Assembly (NCBI GenBank): GCA_002480645.1
Contig: DLCN01000004.1
Coordinates: forward strand, 127,559-191,558
Direction of reading: 5' to 3'
DNA length: 64,000 bases
Origin: Balneolaceae bacterium UBA7797
Lineage (GTDB): Bacteria > Bacteroidota > Rhodothermia > Balneolales > Balneolaceae
The position numbers were made by a program, and so were the translations under genes. This document shows, piece after piece, positions 33,733-41,768 of the stretch (positions are counted from its first letter, which is position 1; every line of letters starts with the position of its first letter). The notes under the pieces were generated by a model, which saw only the letters and a program-made list of their open reading frames with translations, was not told the DNA's origin and did not search any database.

Positions 33733-33827
33733 AATTTGATTCAGCAAACATCACACTTCGACAAAATGAAAACAAGTTGATTTGGTATAAAAATTTCAGC
33801 TAATTACTTACTGCAAATTCATTAGTT

Positions 33828-34394
33828 ATGGATAACATCAAGTTAAAACGTTTTTTCTTTTTCTGGATCGATAAGCTGGAGATCACCCGAAGAGAGCGAA
33901 TCACCTTAGCGGTAACCTGCATTGCGATCGTACTTGTAGTCGGCGCCAGGATAATAGTTTCCGGAAAAAGTGTGAAAGCTCCTTCGAATCATGAGGCAAT
34001 CGAAGAGCTTTTTAAACAGCGAAGTGCACAGATTGCAAAAGAAAGAGCGGAAGAGCTGAAAAAATATGATCCACCGATGATATCGGAGTCTTCCGGTACC
34101 ACATCTGAAATAGTCGAGACCGAAATGGGAGCGGATGAACCGGTTATGGGTGAGACGGAACAAACCAAAGAACGAGAACCACAAAAAGAGTCAGCAGATC
34201 AACATATTGTACATTTAAATACAGCAACTCTTACAGAGCTGATGGAATTACCCGGAATTGGTCAAACTTATGGGTTAAGGATCATAGAGTTCCGGGAGAA
34301 TAATGGAGCATTTACTTCCGTTGAGCAACTCATGCAAGTGAAAGGTATAGGCCCAAAGACTCTGGAGAAACTTAAACCTTATCTGGAATTATAA
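33828..34394 (+). CDS. ComEA-like helix-hairpin-helix protein with N-terminal membrane anchor
   Basis: The 188-residue protein has a basic N-terminus, a membrane helix (about 24-46) and a charged linker (about 55-122) rich in Glu and Gln. At the C-terminus (about 124-188) a double helix-hairpin-helix reads LNTATLTELMELPGIGQTYG and VEQLMQVKGIGPKTLEKLKPYL. The GIG/GIGP hairpins bind DNA in ComEA-type competence proteins, so this may take up or hold external DNA at the membrane. No other competence gene is nearby in the window. Confidence 0.82.
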   Translation: MDNIKLKRFFFFWIDKLEITRRERITLAVTCIAIVLVVGARIIVSGKSVKAPSNHEAIEELFKQRSAQIAKERAEELKKYDPPMISESSGTTSEIVETEMGADEPVMGETEQTKEREPQKESADQHIVHLNTATLTELMELPGIGQTYGLRIIEFRENNGAFTSVEQLMQVKGIGPKTLEKLKPYLEL

Positions 34395-34438
34395 AGAACC
34401 GATCATTTTGACAGATTTTGTTTCGGTTAATTACGATC

Positions 34439-34546
34439 TTGAAAGTGAAGATAGGATCAATATCAGTGTTTTCAGGGGTACTGATCGTGACTGTACCAAT
34501 AATAATTTTTGTTCTATGGCTGAATGCTACCATCTGTAAAGCGTAA
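34439..34546 (+). CDS. Possible 35-residue single-helix membrane peptide
   Basis: A short frame in the 173-base gap between the ComEA-like gene and porX (start TTG at 34439, or GTG at 34445) encodes a peptide with a basic N-terminus and one hydrophobic helix (MKVKIGSISVF... about residues 12-27). No ribosome-binding site is clear, so it may be a chance frame. The gap otherwise shows no gene or recognisable RNA. Confidence 0.3.
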   Translation: MKVKIGSISVFSGVLIVTVPIIIFVLWLNATICKA

Positions 34547-34567
34547 ACATTAATACATATTCAAACG

Positions 34568-36112
34568 ATGCCAAACATATTATGGGCTGACGACGAGATC
34601 GATCAGCTTCAGTCACACATCATATTTCTGGAGAAAAAGGGATTTACTATTGAACCGGTCTCAAATGGCGAAGATGCCGTAGCCATGATCAGGGAAAAGC
34701 CCTTTGATATCGTTTTTCTGGATGAGCAGATGCCCGGAATGGGCGGACTGGATACATTGGAAAAGATCAAATCCATGAACCCGTTGCTACCGGTGGTAAT
34801 GATCACCAAAAGTGAGGAAGAGTCGATCATGGAAGATGCTATCGGGTCCAAGATCTCGGATTATCTGATAAAACCGGTGAACCCGAATCAGATCCTGCTT
34901 ACCACTAAGCGGATCCTGGAGCGTTCGCGTTTACAGAACGAAAAATCAGCTCAGACATATTTACGCGGATTTGGAGCTATTTCTTCAAAGATCCATCCGG
35001 GTACTGGCTGGCAGGAATGGATCGATATCTACCGCGAGCTTACTAAGTGGCATATAGATCTGGGTGAAGGAGATGAAGCGCTGAAACAGGTATTGGACGA
35101 CCAATTTGAGGAAGCCAATCGTGAGTTTGGCAAATTCATTGAGCGTGAATATGTGGAATGGATGCAGAACGAAGACAGTGCTCCTCTGCTTTCTCCCGAT
35201 ATCTTTAAGCAATATGTAGTGCCTCATCTGGAAGGCGATAAAAAGGTGATGTTTTTCCTAATCGATTGCATGCGGTACGATCAATGGCTGGTGTTTGAGC
35301 CCTACCTCGCCCGTATGTACGATATTAAAACGGATTTTTACTACTCCATTCTTCCAACGGCCACTCCCTATTCCCGCAATGCGATATTTGCAGGATTGAG
35401 CCCGATGGAGATCGAAAAAATGTACCCTGAATTATGGGCGCAGGGTCAGGACGAGACATCGCTGAATCGCCACGAAGAGGAATTGCTTCATAAACAGCTG
35501 GATCGTTTTGGAGTAGATATCAACTTTAAATACGAAAAGATCCTTTCTGCGGAAGATGGGAAGCAGGTTTCGGGCAAAATGAGAAATTACTCTCAATCGA
35601 AGCTGGCGGCATTCGTATATAATTTCGTGGATACGCTGGTACATTCACGCAGTGATTCGGATGTGATCAAAGAATTAGCACCCGATGTACCGGCTTTCCG
35701 CTCCATTACAGAAGCATGGTTCCAGCACTCCAGCTTATTACAAATGTTCAAAGAGCTTGCTGATGAGGATGTAACCATTGTGGTTACTACCGATCACGGT
35801 TCGGTTCGGTCGTTGAAAGACACCAAGGTATTTGGAGATAAGGATACTGCAACGAGTTTGAGATATAAATACGGACGCAATCTGAATGCCGAGAATGCTA
35901 ATTCTGTGATCCACATCAGAGATGCGAAAAAATTCAAACTTCCGGAGCTGGGTAAAGCCAGTGATTATCTGATCGCCCGCGAAGATTACTATTTTGTGTA
36001 TCCAACCAATTATCATAAATATCAGAACCGGTACAGAGATACCTTTCAGCATGGAGGAGCTTCAATGGAAGAAATGATCCTCCCTGTAGCAACACTCACT
36101 CCTAAGAAATAA
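34568..36112 (+). CDS. porX: PorX-type response regulator with PglZ domain (T9SS regulator)
   Basis: The 514-residue protein has an N-terminal receiver (about 3-122) with WADDE and phospho-acceptor Asp52 in DIVFLDEQMPGMGGL, the lysine in SDYLIKPVNP, a helical middle and a C-terminal alkaline-phosphatase-like PglZ domain (about 215-510). The PglZ part shows metal-site features in MFFLIDCMRYDQW and VTTDHGSVRS. This is the composition of PorX, which in Porphyromonas and relatives controls type IX secretion as a metal-dependent phosphodiesterase and regulator. It is followed 14 bases later by tsaE, then an unknown small gene and an L,D-transpeptidase gene: a four-gene operon. The three T9SS cargo genes in the window are plausible clients. 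Confidence 0.93.
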   Translation: MPNILWADDEIDQLQSHIIFLEKKGFTIEPVSNGEDAVAMIREKPFDIVFLDEQMPGMGGLDTLEKIKSMNPLLPVVMITKSEEESIMEDAIGSKISDYLIKPVNPNQILLTTKRILERSRLQNEKSAQTYLRGFGAISSKIHPGTGWQEWIDIYRELTKWHIDLGEGDEALKQVLDDQFEEANREFGKFIEREYVEWMQNEDSAPLLSPDIFKQYVVPHLEGDKKVMFFLIDCMRYDQWLVFEPYLARMYDIKTDFYYSILPTATPYSRNAIFAGLSPMEIEKMYPELWAQGQDETSLNRHEEELLHKQLDRFGVDINFKYEKILSAEDGKQVSGKMRNYSQSKLAAFVYNFVDTLVHSRSDSDVIKELAPDVPAFRSITEAWFQHSSLLQMFKELADEDVTIVVTTDHGSVRSLKDTKVFGDKDTATSLRYKYGRNLNAENANSVIHIRDAKKFKLPELGKASDYLIAREDYYFVYPTNYHKYQNRYRDTFQHGGASMEEMILPVATLTPKK

Positions 36113-36126
36113 CTATTCATCAACCA

Positions 36127-36555
36127 ATGGGAACAGAAACGTTTACAAGTTCATCAGTTTCAGAGACCATCGAGCGGGGAAGGATCTTTGCTTCTTCGCT
36201 GGAGGCCGGTGATATTGTGTGTTTACAAGGTGACCTTGGTGCCGGAAAAACACATTTTGTTAAGGGTATCGCGTCCCGGTTTGGTGTAGAAGAAAATACG
36301 GTGAGTTCGCCAACATTTACATTGATCAATGAATATCCCGGAGCTACACCGATCTTTCATTTTGATTGTTACAGATTGGAAACGGAGCAGGAAGCACTTG
36401 AAATCGGTGCAGAAGAGTATTTATTTGGAGAAGGTATTTCGGTTGTGGAATGGCCTGAAAAAATAGGAAATTTATTGCCTGTTGATTCTGTTTGGGTAAC
36501 CATCACCCACAAGGGAGAAACTGAAAGAGAAATCATTATAAAACGTCCTGACTAA
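36127..36555 (+). CDS. tsaE: tRNA threonylcarbamoyladenosine biosynthesis ATPase TsaE
   Basis: The 142-residue protein has the TsaE P-loop (LQGDLGAGKTHFVKGIA) at about residue 35, the switch SSPTFTLINEY and HFDCYRLETEQEALEIG, and the C-terminal VVEWPEKIGNLLP. TsaE supports t6A37 synthesis in tRNA with TsaB/TsaD. Linkage of tsaE to porX is commonly seen in Bacteroidota. It is 14 bases after porX and 2 bases before the next gene. Confidence 0.95.
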   Translation: MGTETFTSSSVSETIERGRIFASSLEAGDIVCLQGDLGAGKTHFVKGIASRFGVEENTVSSPTFTLINEYPGATPIFHFDCYRLETEQEALEIGAEEYLFGEGISVVEWPEKIGNLLPVDSVWVTITHKGETEREIIIKRPD

Positions 36556-36557
36556 AC

Positions 36558-36845
36558 ATGTCCCTGAAAGGGAAACGAAGACTGTCATATCGATTGGATC
36601 TGCTACCCGTGATCTTACCCTACCACCGAAGGGCAAATAACGACCTGAAACCGGGCGATCTGGTATACTATGGTCCCAGTCCGGAATATTATGGTATTGG
36701 CGAAGTGGTACAAAAAGAGGAAAAAGTATGTGTGGTGGATTTCCGGGGAACCGGATTACTGGGTATCCATAAAGATGAAATGCTGTCGAGCTATTTAATT
36801 CCCATCCATAAAATGAATCTCACCGGGGTACTGAAGGGACGGTGA
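36558..36845 (+). CDS. Small protein with a Tudor/SH3-like pattern, unknown function
   Basis: The 95-residue protein is cytoplasmic, with a basic start (MSLKGKRRLSYRLDLLPV) and a beta-rich core: NDLKPGDLVYYGPSPEYYGI, GEVVQKEEKVCVVDFRGTG and GIHKDEMLSSYLIPI. The order GDxV...GxGxVV...VxF resembles the Tudor-like module of UvrD/PcrA C-termini or other small SH3-like folds; this is only a pattern likeness. It is embedded in the porX operon, 2 bases after tsaE, and overlaps the start of the transpeptidase gene by 4 bases. Confidence 0.65.
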   Translation: MSLKGKRRLSYRLDLLPVILPYHRRANNDLKPGDLVYYGPSPEYYGIGEVVQKEEKVCVVDFRGTGLLGIHKDEMLSSYLIPIHKMNLTGVLKGR

Positions 36846-37369
36846 AAGGTCTTAGATTAGTCTCTTTAGTACTGGTAATCTTTTTTATTACATTTTTGAT
36901 TCTATTTATTGCCAATCAAAATTTCAATCCTTTACCTCAGGGTGTTAAAGCAACTCATCTGGTTGTGGAGAAAGCGGACAGAAAGCTCAATCTGATACAG
37001 GACGGGCAGGTGGTTAAATCCTATCCTGTCTCATTCGGTGCTCAACCAAAAGGTGATAAAATCCGGGAAGGTGATGAAAGAACTCCTGAAGGCACATACA
37101 TCATTGACTGGAGAAATGAGAACAGCAGTTTCTATTTGTCGATGCACATTTCCTATCCCGACTCAAATGATAGAAAGCAGGCGCAGTTAACAGGAAATGA
37201 TCCGGGCGGAATGATCATGATACACGGCATGAGAAATGGTCTGGGTTGGTTGGGGAAAATTCATCGCATGGTAAACTGGACGGATGGTTGCATTGCATTG
37301 ACCAATTACGAAATGGATGAATTGTGGAGAGCTGTTGATGACGGTACCAAAATTGAAATACGACCTTGA
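36842..37369 (+). CDS. L,D-transpeptidase family (YkuD) protein
   Basis: The 175-residue protein has an N-terminal membrane helix (about 5-26) and a YkuD catalytic domain (about 38-175) with HLVVEKADRKLNLIQDG, the pattern HGMRNGLGWLGK and the active-site cysteine in NWTDGCIALTN. It should crosslink or modify peptidoglycan in the periplasm. It starts with GTG in a 4-base overlap with the upstream small gene, so translation is coupled. It is the last gene of the porX operon. The TDGC variant replaces the usual SHGC before the catalytic Cys-Ile/Arg. Confidence 0.88.
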   Translation: MKGLRLVSLVLVIFFITFLILFIANQNFNPLPQGVKATHLVVEKADRKLNLIQDGQVVKSYPVSFGAQPKGDKIREGDERTPEGTYIIDWRNENSSFYLSMHISYPDSNDRKQAQLTGNDPGGMIMIHGMRNGLGWLGKIHRMVNWTDGCIALTNYEMDELWRAVDDGTKIEIRP

Positions 37370-37537
37370 TCTACTATTATATTACAATCGCTGCGTGGAG
37401 TTCTGGAAATCTGTTCAAACGAAGAGCTAACCTCTCTGATAATCTCAGTATAACAAAGAGTCGTATTTAAAGAGATTGACACAGGGTAAGAAGGTTCAAG
37501 TTTGCTATCTTCCGCCCACATTTAATTCATCACAGAT

Positions 37538-38167
37538 ATGCAGCCAATTTTTGAAGCATTTGTTGAAGGTGTCAGATTAACTTCAACATTGGAATGGATC
37601 GCGGTTATCACCGGAATTTTGAGTGTCTGGTATTCCATGAAAGAGAATATTCTCGTGTATCCTACGGGAATCGTAAGTGTGTTGATCTATGTGTACATCG
37701 CCTTTAATTATCGCTTATATGCCGATATGGGAGTTAATTTCTATTACTTTGTGATGAGTGTGTATGGTTGGTATCACTGGACAAATACCAACGATGAAGC
37801 CAAAGATCAGATCCCTGTAACCAGAAATTCCGCAAAAGAATGGATGTGGACACTTGCACTGATGGTCGCATCGTTCGGGATCCTGGTGTTTGTACTCTTC
37901 AATTTTACGGATAGTGATGTGCCCGTTTGGGATGCCACAACCACCAGCTTTGCGATAACGGGAATGTGGCTGATGGCCCGCAAGAAGATCGAGAACTGGT
38001 ATGCGTGGATACTAACCGATCTGATCTCAATCCCACTGTATTTCTACAAAGGATTGGTATTGACGAGTGTGCAATTTACGGTATTTACCGTTTTAGCTAC
38101 CGCCGGATATTTTGCGTGGAAAAAATCACTCGATCAGTCCCGAAGCATAACATCCGTAAATGCCTGA
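37538..38167 (+). CDS. pnuC: PnuC-like nicotinamide riboside transporter
   Basis: The 209-residue integral membrane protein has about seven helices. Visible PnuC family patterns are TGILSVWYSMKENILVYPTG near the start, NFYYFVMSVYGWYHW and the C-terminal segment KIENWYAWILTDLISIPLYFYKGL. It facilitates uptake of nicotinamide riboside or a related vitamin. No NadR/NrtR or thiamin-linked gene is adjacent, so the substrate is by family only; close relatives transport thiamin or riboflavin. The end overlaps the convergent gene at 38134 by 34 bases. Confidence 0.88.
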   Translation: MQPIFEAFVEGVRLTSTLEWIAVITGILSVWYSMKENILVYPTGIVSVLIYVYIAFNYRLYADMGVNFYYFVMSVYGWYHWTNTNDEAKDQIPVTRNSAKEWMWTLALMVASFGILVFVLFNFTDSDVPVWDATTTSFAITGMWLMARKKIENWYAWILTDLISIPLYFYKGLVLTSVQFTVFTVLATAGYFAWKKSLDQSRSITSVNA

Positions 38168-39048
38168 ATAAAATGTGTGAGAGGACGTTCGCAATTAAAA
38201 TCGATCTCCTTTCGGATATTTAGAAATTGCGTTCCGGCCTGAGATTGAAGCGTCGTATTTTCAGGATTCAGATCCATGAGCTTATCCAGATCTACAGAAA
38301 GCAGCGCTACATTTTCGTTGGTTCGGTTAAGGATCAGATTCAATAGTGTTGATCCTTTGGGGGATGCAGATAAAGCCACGGCGAGTCGATGCGCACTGTC
38401 AACATCAAAAATACGATAGTAATTAGACAGTACCATTTCGGGTGGAGTCCCGTCAAAATTGATGTAGATCGGCGGGGAATGCTTTGGATTGTGATATAAT
38501 TTCTGAGCGGTTTGCGTGATCCAGTCCACTGCTTTCTGGTTAGTATCCTGAGAAGCAAATCCCCGGCTCACCCAATACATAAAATCTCTGTAAACATCAT
38601 CTCTGGAACTGAATTCCTCCGGGGTCTCATCCAGTGTGATGAGTGATTCTGCCCGGTGACGAAACCAGTAATCGACCCGGCCATTGGTTACCATGAGATA
38701 ATGGGCTTTTACTTCCTGATTATAACGACCTATCTGAAGAGCAACTTTTTCATCCAGCTTCACATCCTGCCGTTTCACCTCTGCAAGAAGTAGTGGGCGG
38801 AAATCCTTGTCGTAGCAAATAAGATCTGTTCTTGAGCTGGATTTATCACGCGGAAGGGAGACGGGGGACTCGAAGGTGATCCTGTTTCTGGAAAAACCCG
38901 CCTCTAAAATGAGATACTCAACCATACGCAGACGAATCCTCTCTTCGGGCAAATTTTTATACGCCTTCTTTAATACCGGATTCCAAAGGTATTTCTCGCC
39001 CGTAACAAAAGTCGTTCGGGGGTAATGAAATAAGGATTTACTCAGCAC
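38134..39048 (-). CDS. Type I restriction enzyme HsdR N-terminal-like domain protein
   Basis: Protein of 304 residues beginning at a GTG; no closer start exists. Residues about 45-160 fit the HsdR N-terminal nuclease-like (PD-(D/E)xK) domain with SSRTDLICYDKDFRPLLLAEVKRQDVKLDEK (the D...ExK pattern) and GRYNQEVKAHYLMVTNGRVDYW. No helicase, HsdM or HsdS gene is near, and the protein lacks the motor, so it is not a full restriction subunit. Stand-alone proteins of this type are common in Bacteroidota and have no proven role. It overlaps pnuC by 34 bases at the 3' ends. Confidence 0.82.
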   Translation of the reverse strand: MLSKSLFHYPRTTFVTGEKYLWNPVLKKAYKNLPEERIRLRMVEYLILEAGFSRNRITFESPVSLPRDKSSSRTDLICYDKDFRPLLLAEVKRQDVKLDEKVALQIGRYNQEVKAHYLMVTNGRVDYWFRHRAESLITLDETPEEFSSRDDVYRDFMYWVSRGFASQDTNQKAVDWITQTAQKLYHNPKHSPPIYINFDGTPPEMVLSNYYRIFDVDSAHRLAVALSASPKGSTLLNLILNRTNENVALLSVDLDKLMDLNPENTTLQSQAGTQFLNIRKEIDFNCERPLTHFIQAFTDVMLRD

Positions 39049-39141
39049 TTCTGCACCATAAATTATAGACCGAATATAACTATTTCGATCATTTGGCCAA
39101 CATTATCACAGAGAGGGATTATCGTGAAGAAGATTGAAAAC

Positions 39142-39176
39142 TTTAGGGGTGACTCAGACTCGGATCACCCCTTTTA
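39142..39176. terminator. Hairpin terminator between yidC and the HsdR-N-like gene
   Basis: AGGGGTGA and TCACCCCT form a stem of eight pairs around a 11-base loop, with short T runs on both sides. It lies directly after the yidC stop (minus strand), so it is the likely end of the rpmH-rnpA-yidC transcript. Confidence 0.6.
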
Positions 39177-39183
39177 GACTCGC

Positions 39184-40989
39184 CTACTTTGTGGTTTCCA
39201 GAGCTGCTTTATGCGTATTTCTGTTGATGTACATCTGCTGCGCGATCGACAGAATATTGAATACCAGATAATACAAACTCAATCCTGATGCGAAATTGTT
39301 AAAAATGAACAACATCATTATTGGCAGGAAGTACTGCATGATCTTCATCTGTTGAGCCATGGCATTATTCGCACCACCACTGCTGGCTCCTCCGGTTAGT
39401 TTACTTTGCAACGCCATGGATGCAGCCATAAAGATCACAAAACCGGCAATATCAGAACCGATGATCGGGATAGAGAATGGCAGGTGAATAATGAAATCAG
39501 GAGCAGAAAGGTCATTCGCCCATAAAAACGATTCCTGTCTTAATAGAATCGAATTCTGGAAGAATCGCCATAATGTTACCAGGATCGGGAACTGGAGTAA
39601 CATTGGCAAACAGCCGCCTAACGGATTTACTTTGTTCTTACGATACAGATCCATTGTTGCCTGCTGCTGTTTCTGTGGATTGTCAGCATACTTTTCCTGG
39701 ATCTCTTTCATCTGAGGCGAGAGTTCCCGCATGGCCGCCATACTTTTGTAACTCTTAAATGTTAGCGGAGAAAGGATCAGCTTCACAGTAGCTGCAAAGA
39801 TGATGATCAAAATTCCGTAATTCGAAATAAAACCACTGAAGAAGGTGAAGAACGGGATTACAATAAATCGTATAAAGGGATTTGAGAACCAACGCAGCCA
39901 TGCATATCCAACTTCGACCATGTCAAAGGCATGCTCATCATATTGTTTGATGTCGCTGTATTTCATCGGTCCGATGTACAGCTCGTAGTTCAACTCGTTA
40001 TTGTCGGGAATGTCGCTGGTAATGAGCGATGAGTATAAATGGCGGGTTTGTTGTTCTTTAACGTCGCCGGTGATCCGACCGGATAAGCCGGCACCTTCAG
40101 TTGGTTCTACCGGCTTAATAAGCTGAGAGAAGAACTTGGTTTTGGTGGCAACCCAGCGTACCTGCCCGTTTACATTGAAGTCGGCAGAGCCATTATTTTC
40201 CTCAAAATCGGTCACTTTAAGTTGTTCCAGTTCTCCACCGGAAAATAAGTAAGCCGAAGTAGCCTGAGCTTCCTGAACGTGATCTTTTTCTGTGAATTTA
40301 AGCGGAGAGGTCCAGCCGAAATCAACGTTACGATTCACGATCATGTTAGAGATTCCGATGAACCGAACCTGAAGATCTATCTCGTATTTATCTCCGTAGA
40401 AAGTGTAGGTATATTGAATTTTCTGACCGTTGCTCAATGGTAATTCATAGACCAACTGTTCATTAGCGCCTTCACCAACCCGCATGATATTACCCAGAGA
40501 AACCTGCTTAAAGAGTAAATTCTGCGTTTCAACATTGTAATTCTCTGAGGTAAGGAACCCAAGATTGTAGGCAGACTCTGTAGTATCAGCGATCATTTGC
40601 ACCGGTTGGCCGGCCCAGGTATCGTGAGTCTTTAGAATAAATTTGGACGGGCCTGCACCTTTATTGGTAAATACAGCCGTATAAAGTGGCGTTTCAACGG
40701 TAAATTCCGTTTTAACAGAATCCTGATTTTCTCCGAATACTCCACTAAACGATGGTCGCTCGGTATCCCGATCGGTAAGAGAATGTCCTATGGCTTCGGT
40801 TTCTTCTACCATTTCTTCAGCCGGTGCTGCTTCTTCCCGGTAGGTCTGCTCTATTTGCGCCAGACTATCCTGTATGGCCTGATCGCGTCGTTGTTGTGCT
40901 AACTCTTCTTCACTAGGCATGGTGAAATAAAACCAGCCGATCATTAAGAAGAAGATGAGTGTGAATCCGATTACCGTATTTTTATCCAA
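39184..40989 (-). CDS. yidC: Membrane protein insertase YidC
   Basis: The 601-residue protein has the start MDKNTVIGFTLIFFLMIGWFYF (signal anchor), a large periplasmic beta domain (about 40-360) and the C-terminal five-helix insertase core with LSPLTFKSYKSMAAMRELSP and NPLGGCLPMLLQFPILV. It inserts and folds membrane proteins with or without SecYEG. The start codon is TTG, fixed by the conserved MDKNTVIG sequence. It is 14 bases downstream of rnpA, the common rpmH-rnpA-yidC order; the intervening YidD gene sometimes present is absent. Confidence 0.96.
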   Translation of the reverse strand: MDKNTVIGFTLIFFLMIGWFYFTMPSEEELAQQRRDQAIQDSLAQIEQTYREEAAPAEEMVEETEAIGHSLTDRDTERPSFSGVFGENQDSVKTEFTVETPLYTAVFTNKGAGPSKFILKTHDTWAGQPVQMIADTTESAYNLGFLTSENYNVETQNLLFKQVSLGNIMRVGEGANEQLVYELPLSNGQKIQYTYTFYGDKYEIDLQVRFIGISNMIVNRNVDFGWTSPLKFTEKDHVQEAQATSAYLFSGGELEQLKVTDFEENNGSADFNVNGQVRWVATKTKFFSQLIKPVEPTEGAGLSGRITGDVKEQQTRHLYSSLITSDIPDNNELNYELYIGPMKYSDIKQYDEHAFDMVEVGYAWLRWFSNPFIRFIVIPFFTFFSGFISNYGILIIIFAATVKLILSPLTFKSYKSMAAMRELSPQMKEIQEKYADNPQKQQQATMDLYRKNKVNPLGGCLPMLLQFPILVTLWRFFQNSILLRQESFLWANDLSAPDFIIHLPFSIPIIGSDIAGFVIFMAASMALQSKLTGGASSGGANNAMAQQMKIMQYFLPIMMLFIFNNFASGLSLYYLVFNILSIAQQMYINRNTHKAALETTK

Positions 40990-41003
40990 TGGTCAGGGTT
41001 GTT

Positions 41004-41432
41004 TTAAATGTGTTCAGAAGGTGAAAGGAGGCGGGTACGTAGTTTACCCAGCAGGGTTACCACCTCATTTTCCACCGAATCAAAATTGTTGAGTGCTTTG
41101 CGGGCTATAAAGGCAAAATGCACGTCATTTTCGAGTTGACTCATAGTATCAGTCAATTCAAATTGATGCAAACGATATGCCTCACGCATCAACCGCTTGG
41201 TTCGGTTGCGTTGTACAGCGGTGCCCGTACGTTTGGGAGCTATAAAACTAACTTGAATTCCTTCGCCCTTATCAGGACAGGCATAGCGAAGGTTCACAGA
41301 ATGTGATTTTAAAAGATCTGAGCTGGTAAAAAGCCTCTGGTAATTTCGCCTGCCCCTAAGAATATGAGATTTAGGAAGAGTAAATCTTCGCGAGGAAGGA
41401 GCAACTAAATTACTTTGCTCCTTTTTTCTCAT
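41004..41432 (-). CDS. rnpA: Ribonuclease P protein component
   Basis: The 142-residue protein of the rnpA family has the conserved basic signature VQRNRTKRLMREAYR and the N-terminal FTLPKSHILRGRRNYQRLF. It binds the RNase P RNA and aids 5' processing of tRNA. The ATG at 41432 lies inside rpmH (overlap of 23 bases); a GTG one codon upstream is also in frame. The N-terminal extension before FTLPKSHILR is about 17 residues and there is no later start. The catalytic RNA itself is not in the window. Confidence 0.93.
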   Translation of the reverse strand: MRKKEQSNLVAPSSRRFTLPKSHILRGRRNYQRLFTSSDLLKSHSVNLRYACPDKGEGIQVSFIAPKRTGTAVQRNRTKRLMREAYRLHQFELTDTMSQLENDVHFAFIARKALNNFDSVENEVVTLLGKLRTRLLSPSEHI

Positions 41433-41568
41433 CACTTACAGTAAGCTTATGACGTCCCTTAGCGCGACGACCGGCAATTACTTTTTGTCCGTTTTTTGAT
41501 GACATACGCGAGCGGAAACCATGCTTGTTCTTGCGCTTGCGGTTACTTGGTTGAAATGTGCGTTTCAT
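41410..41568 (-). CDS. rpmH: 50S ribosomal protein L34
   Basis: A 52-residue, highly basic protein encoded on the minus strand: it begins MKRTFQPSNRKRKNKHGFRS and continues RMSSKNGQKVIAGRRAKGRHKLTV. This is the L34 signature from its first residue to RRAKGR. Its 3' end overlaps the start of rnpA by 23 bases, so the order is rpmH-rnpA-yidC. The tail of about eight residues after HKLTV (SDEKKGAK) is longer than in most L34 proteins. Confidence 0.95.
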   Translation of the reverse strand: MKRTFQPSNRKRKNKHGFRSRMSSKNGQKVIAGRRAKGRHKLTVSDEKKGAK

Positions 41569-41634
41569 GAATCAGGATATTTTGCGTTCAATTTCGAAAT
41601 CCAAAAAGGCCCTAAATATAAGGAGAAATTAGTA

Positions 41635-41642
41635 CAAAACTA
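41635..41642 (-). promoter_or_regulatory. Bacteroidota-type -7 element for the rpmH operon
   Basis: On the minus strand, TAGTTTTG matches TAnnTTTG. It lies 67 bases upstream of the rpmH ATG. No good -33 match is seen. Confidence 0.4.
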
Positions 41643-41768
41643 ATATTAAAAACTGCTTTTCTATTCATAATTCCTGAATTAAGGCAATTAATCCAAAAAA
41701 AGGCAATCTGGTGTGGCGTAAGGTTCGTAGAAACAGACAAACAAGAATAAAAATTAAACATCAAGATA

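Noticed and set aside
38134..39048. A restriction-modification system
   Set aside because: Only the HsdR N-terminal-like domain is encoded. No methylase, specificity subunit or helicase is near.
41410..41768. Origin of replication next to rpmH
   Set aside because: No dnaA gene is present and I find no DnaA-box cluster (TTATCCACA-like) in the intergenic region; the order rpmH-rnpA-yidC occurs here without it.
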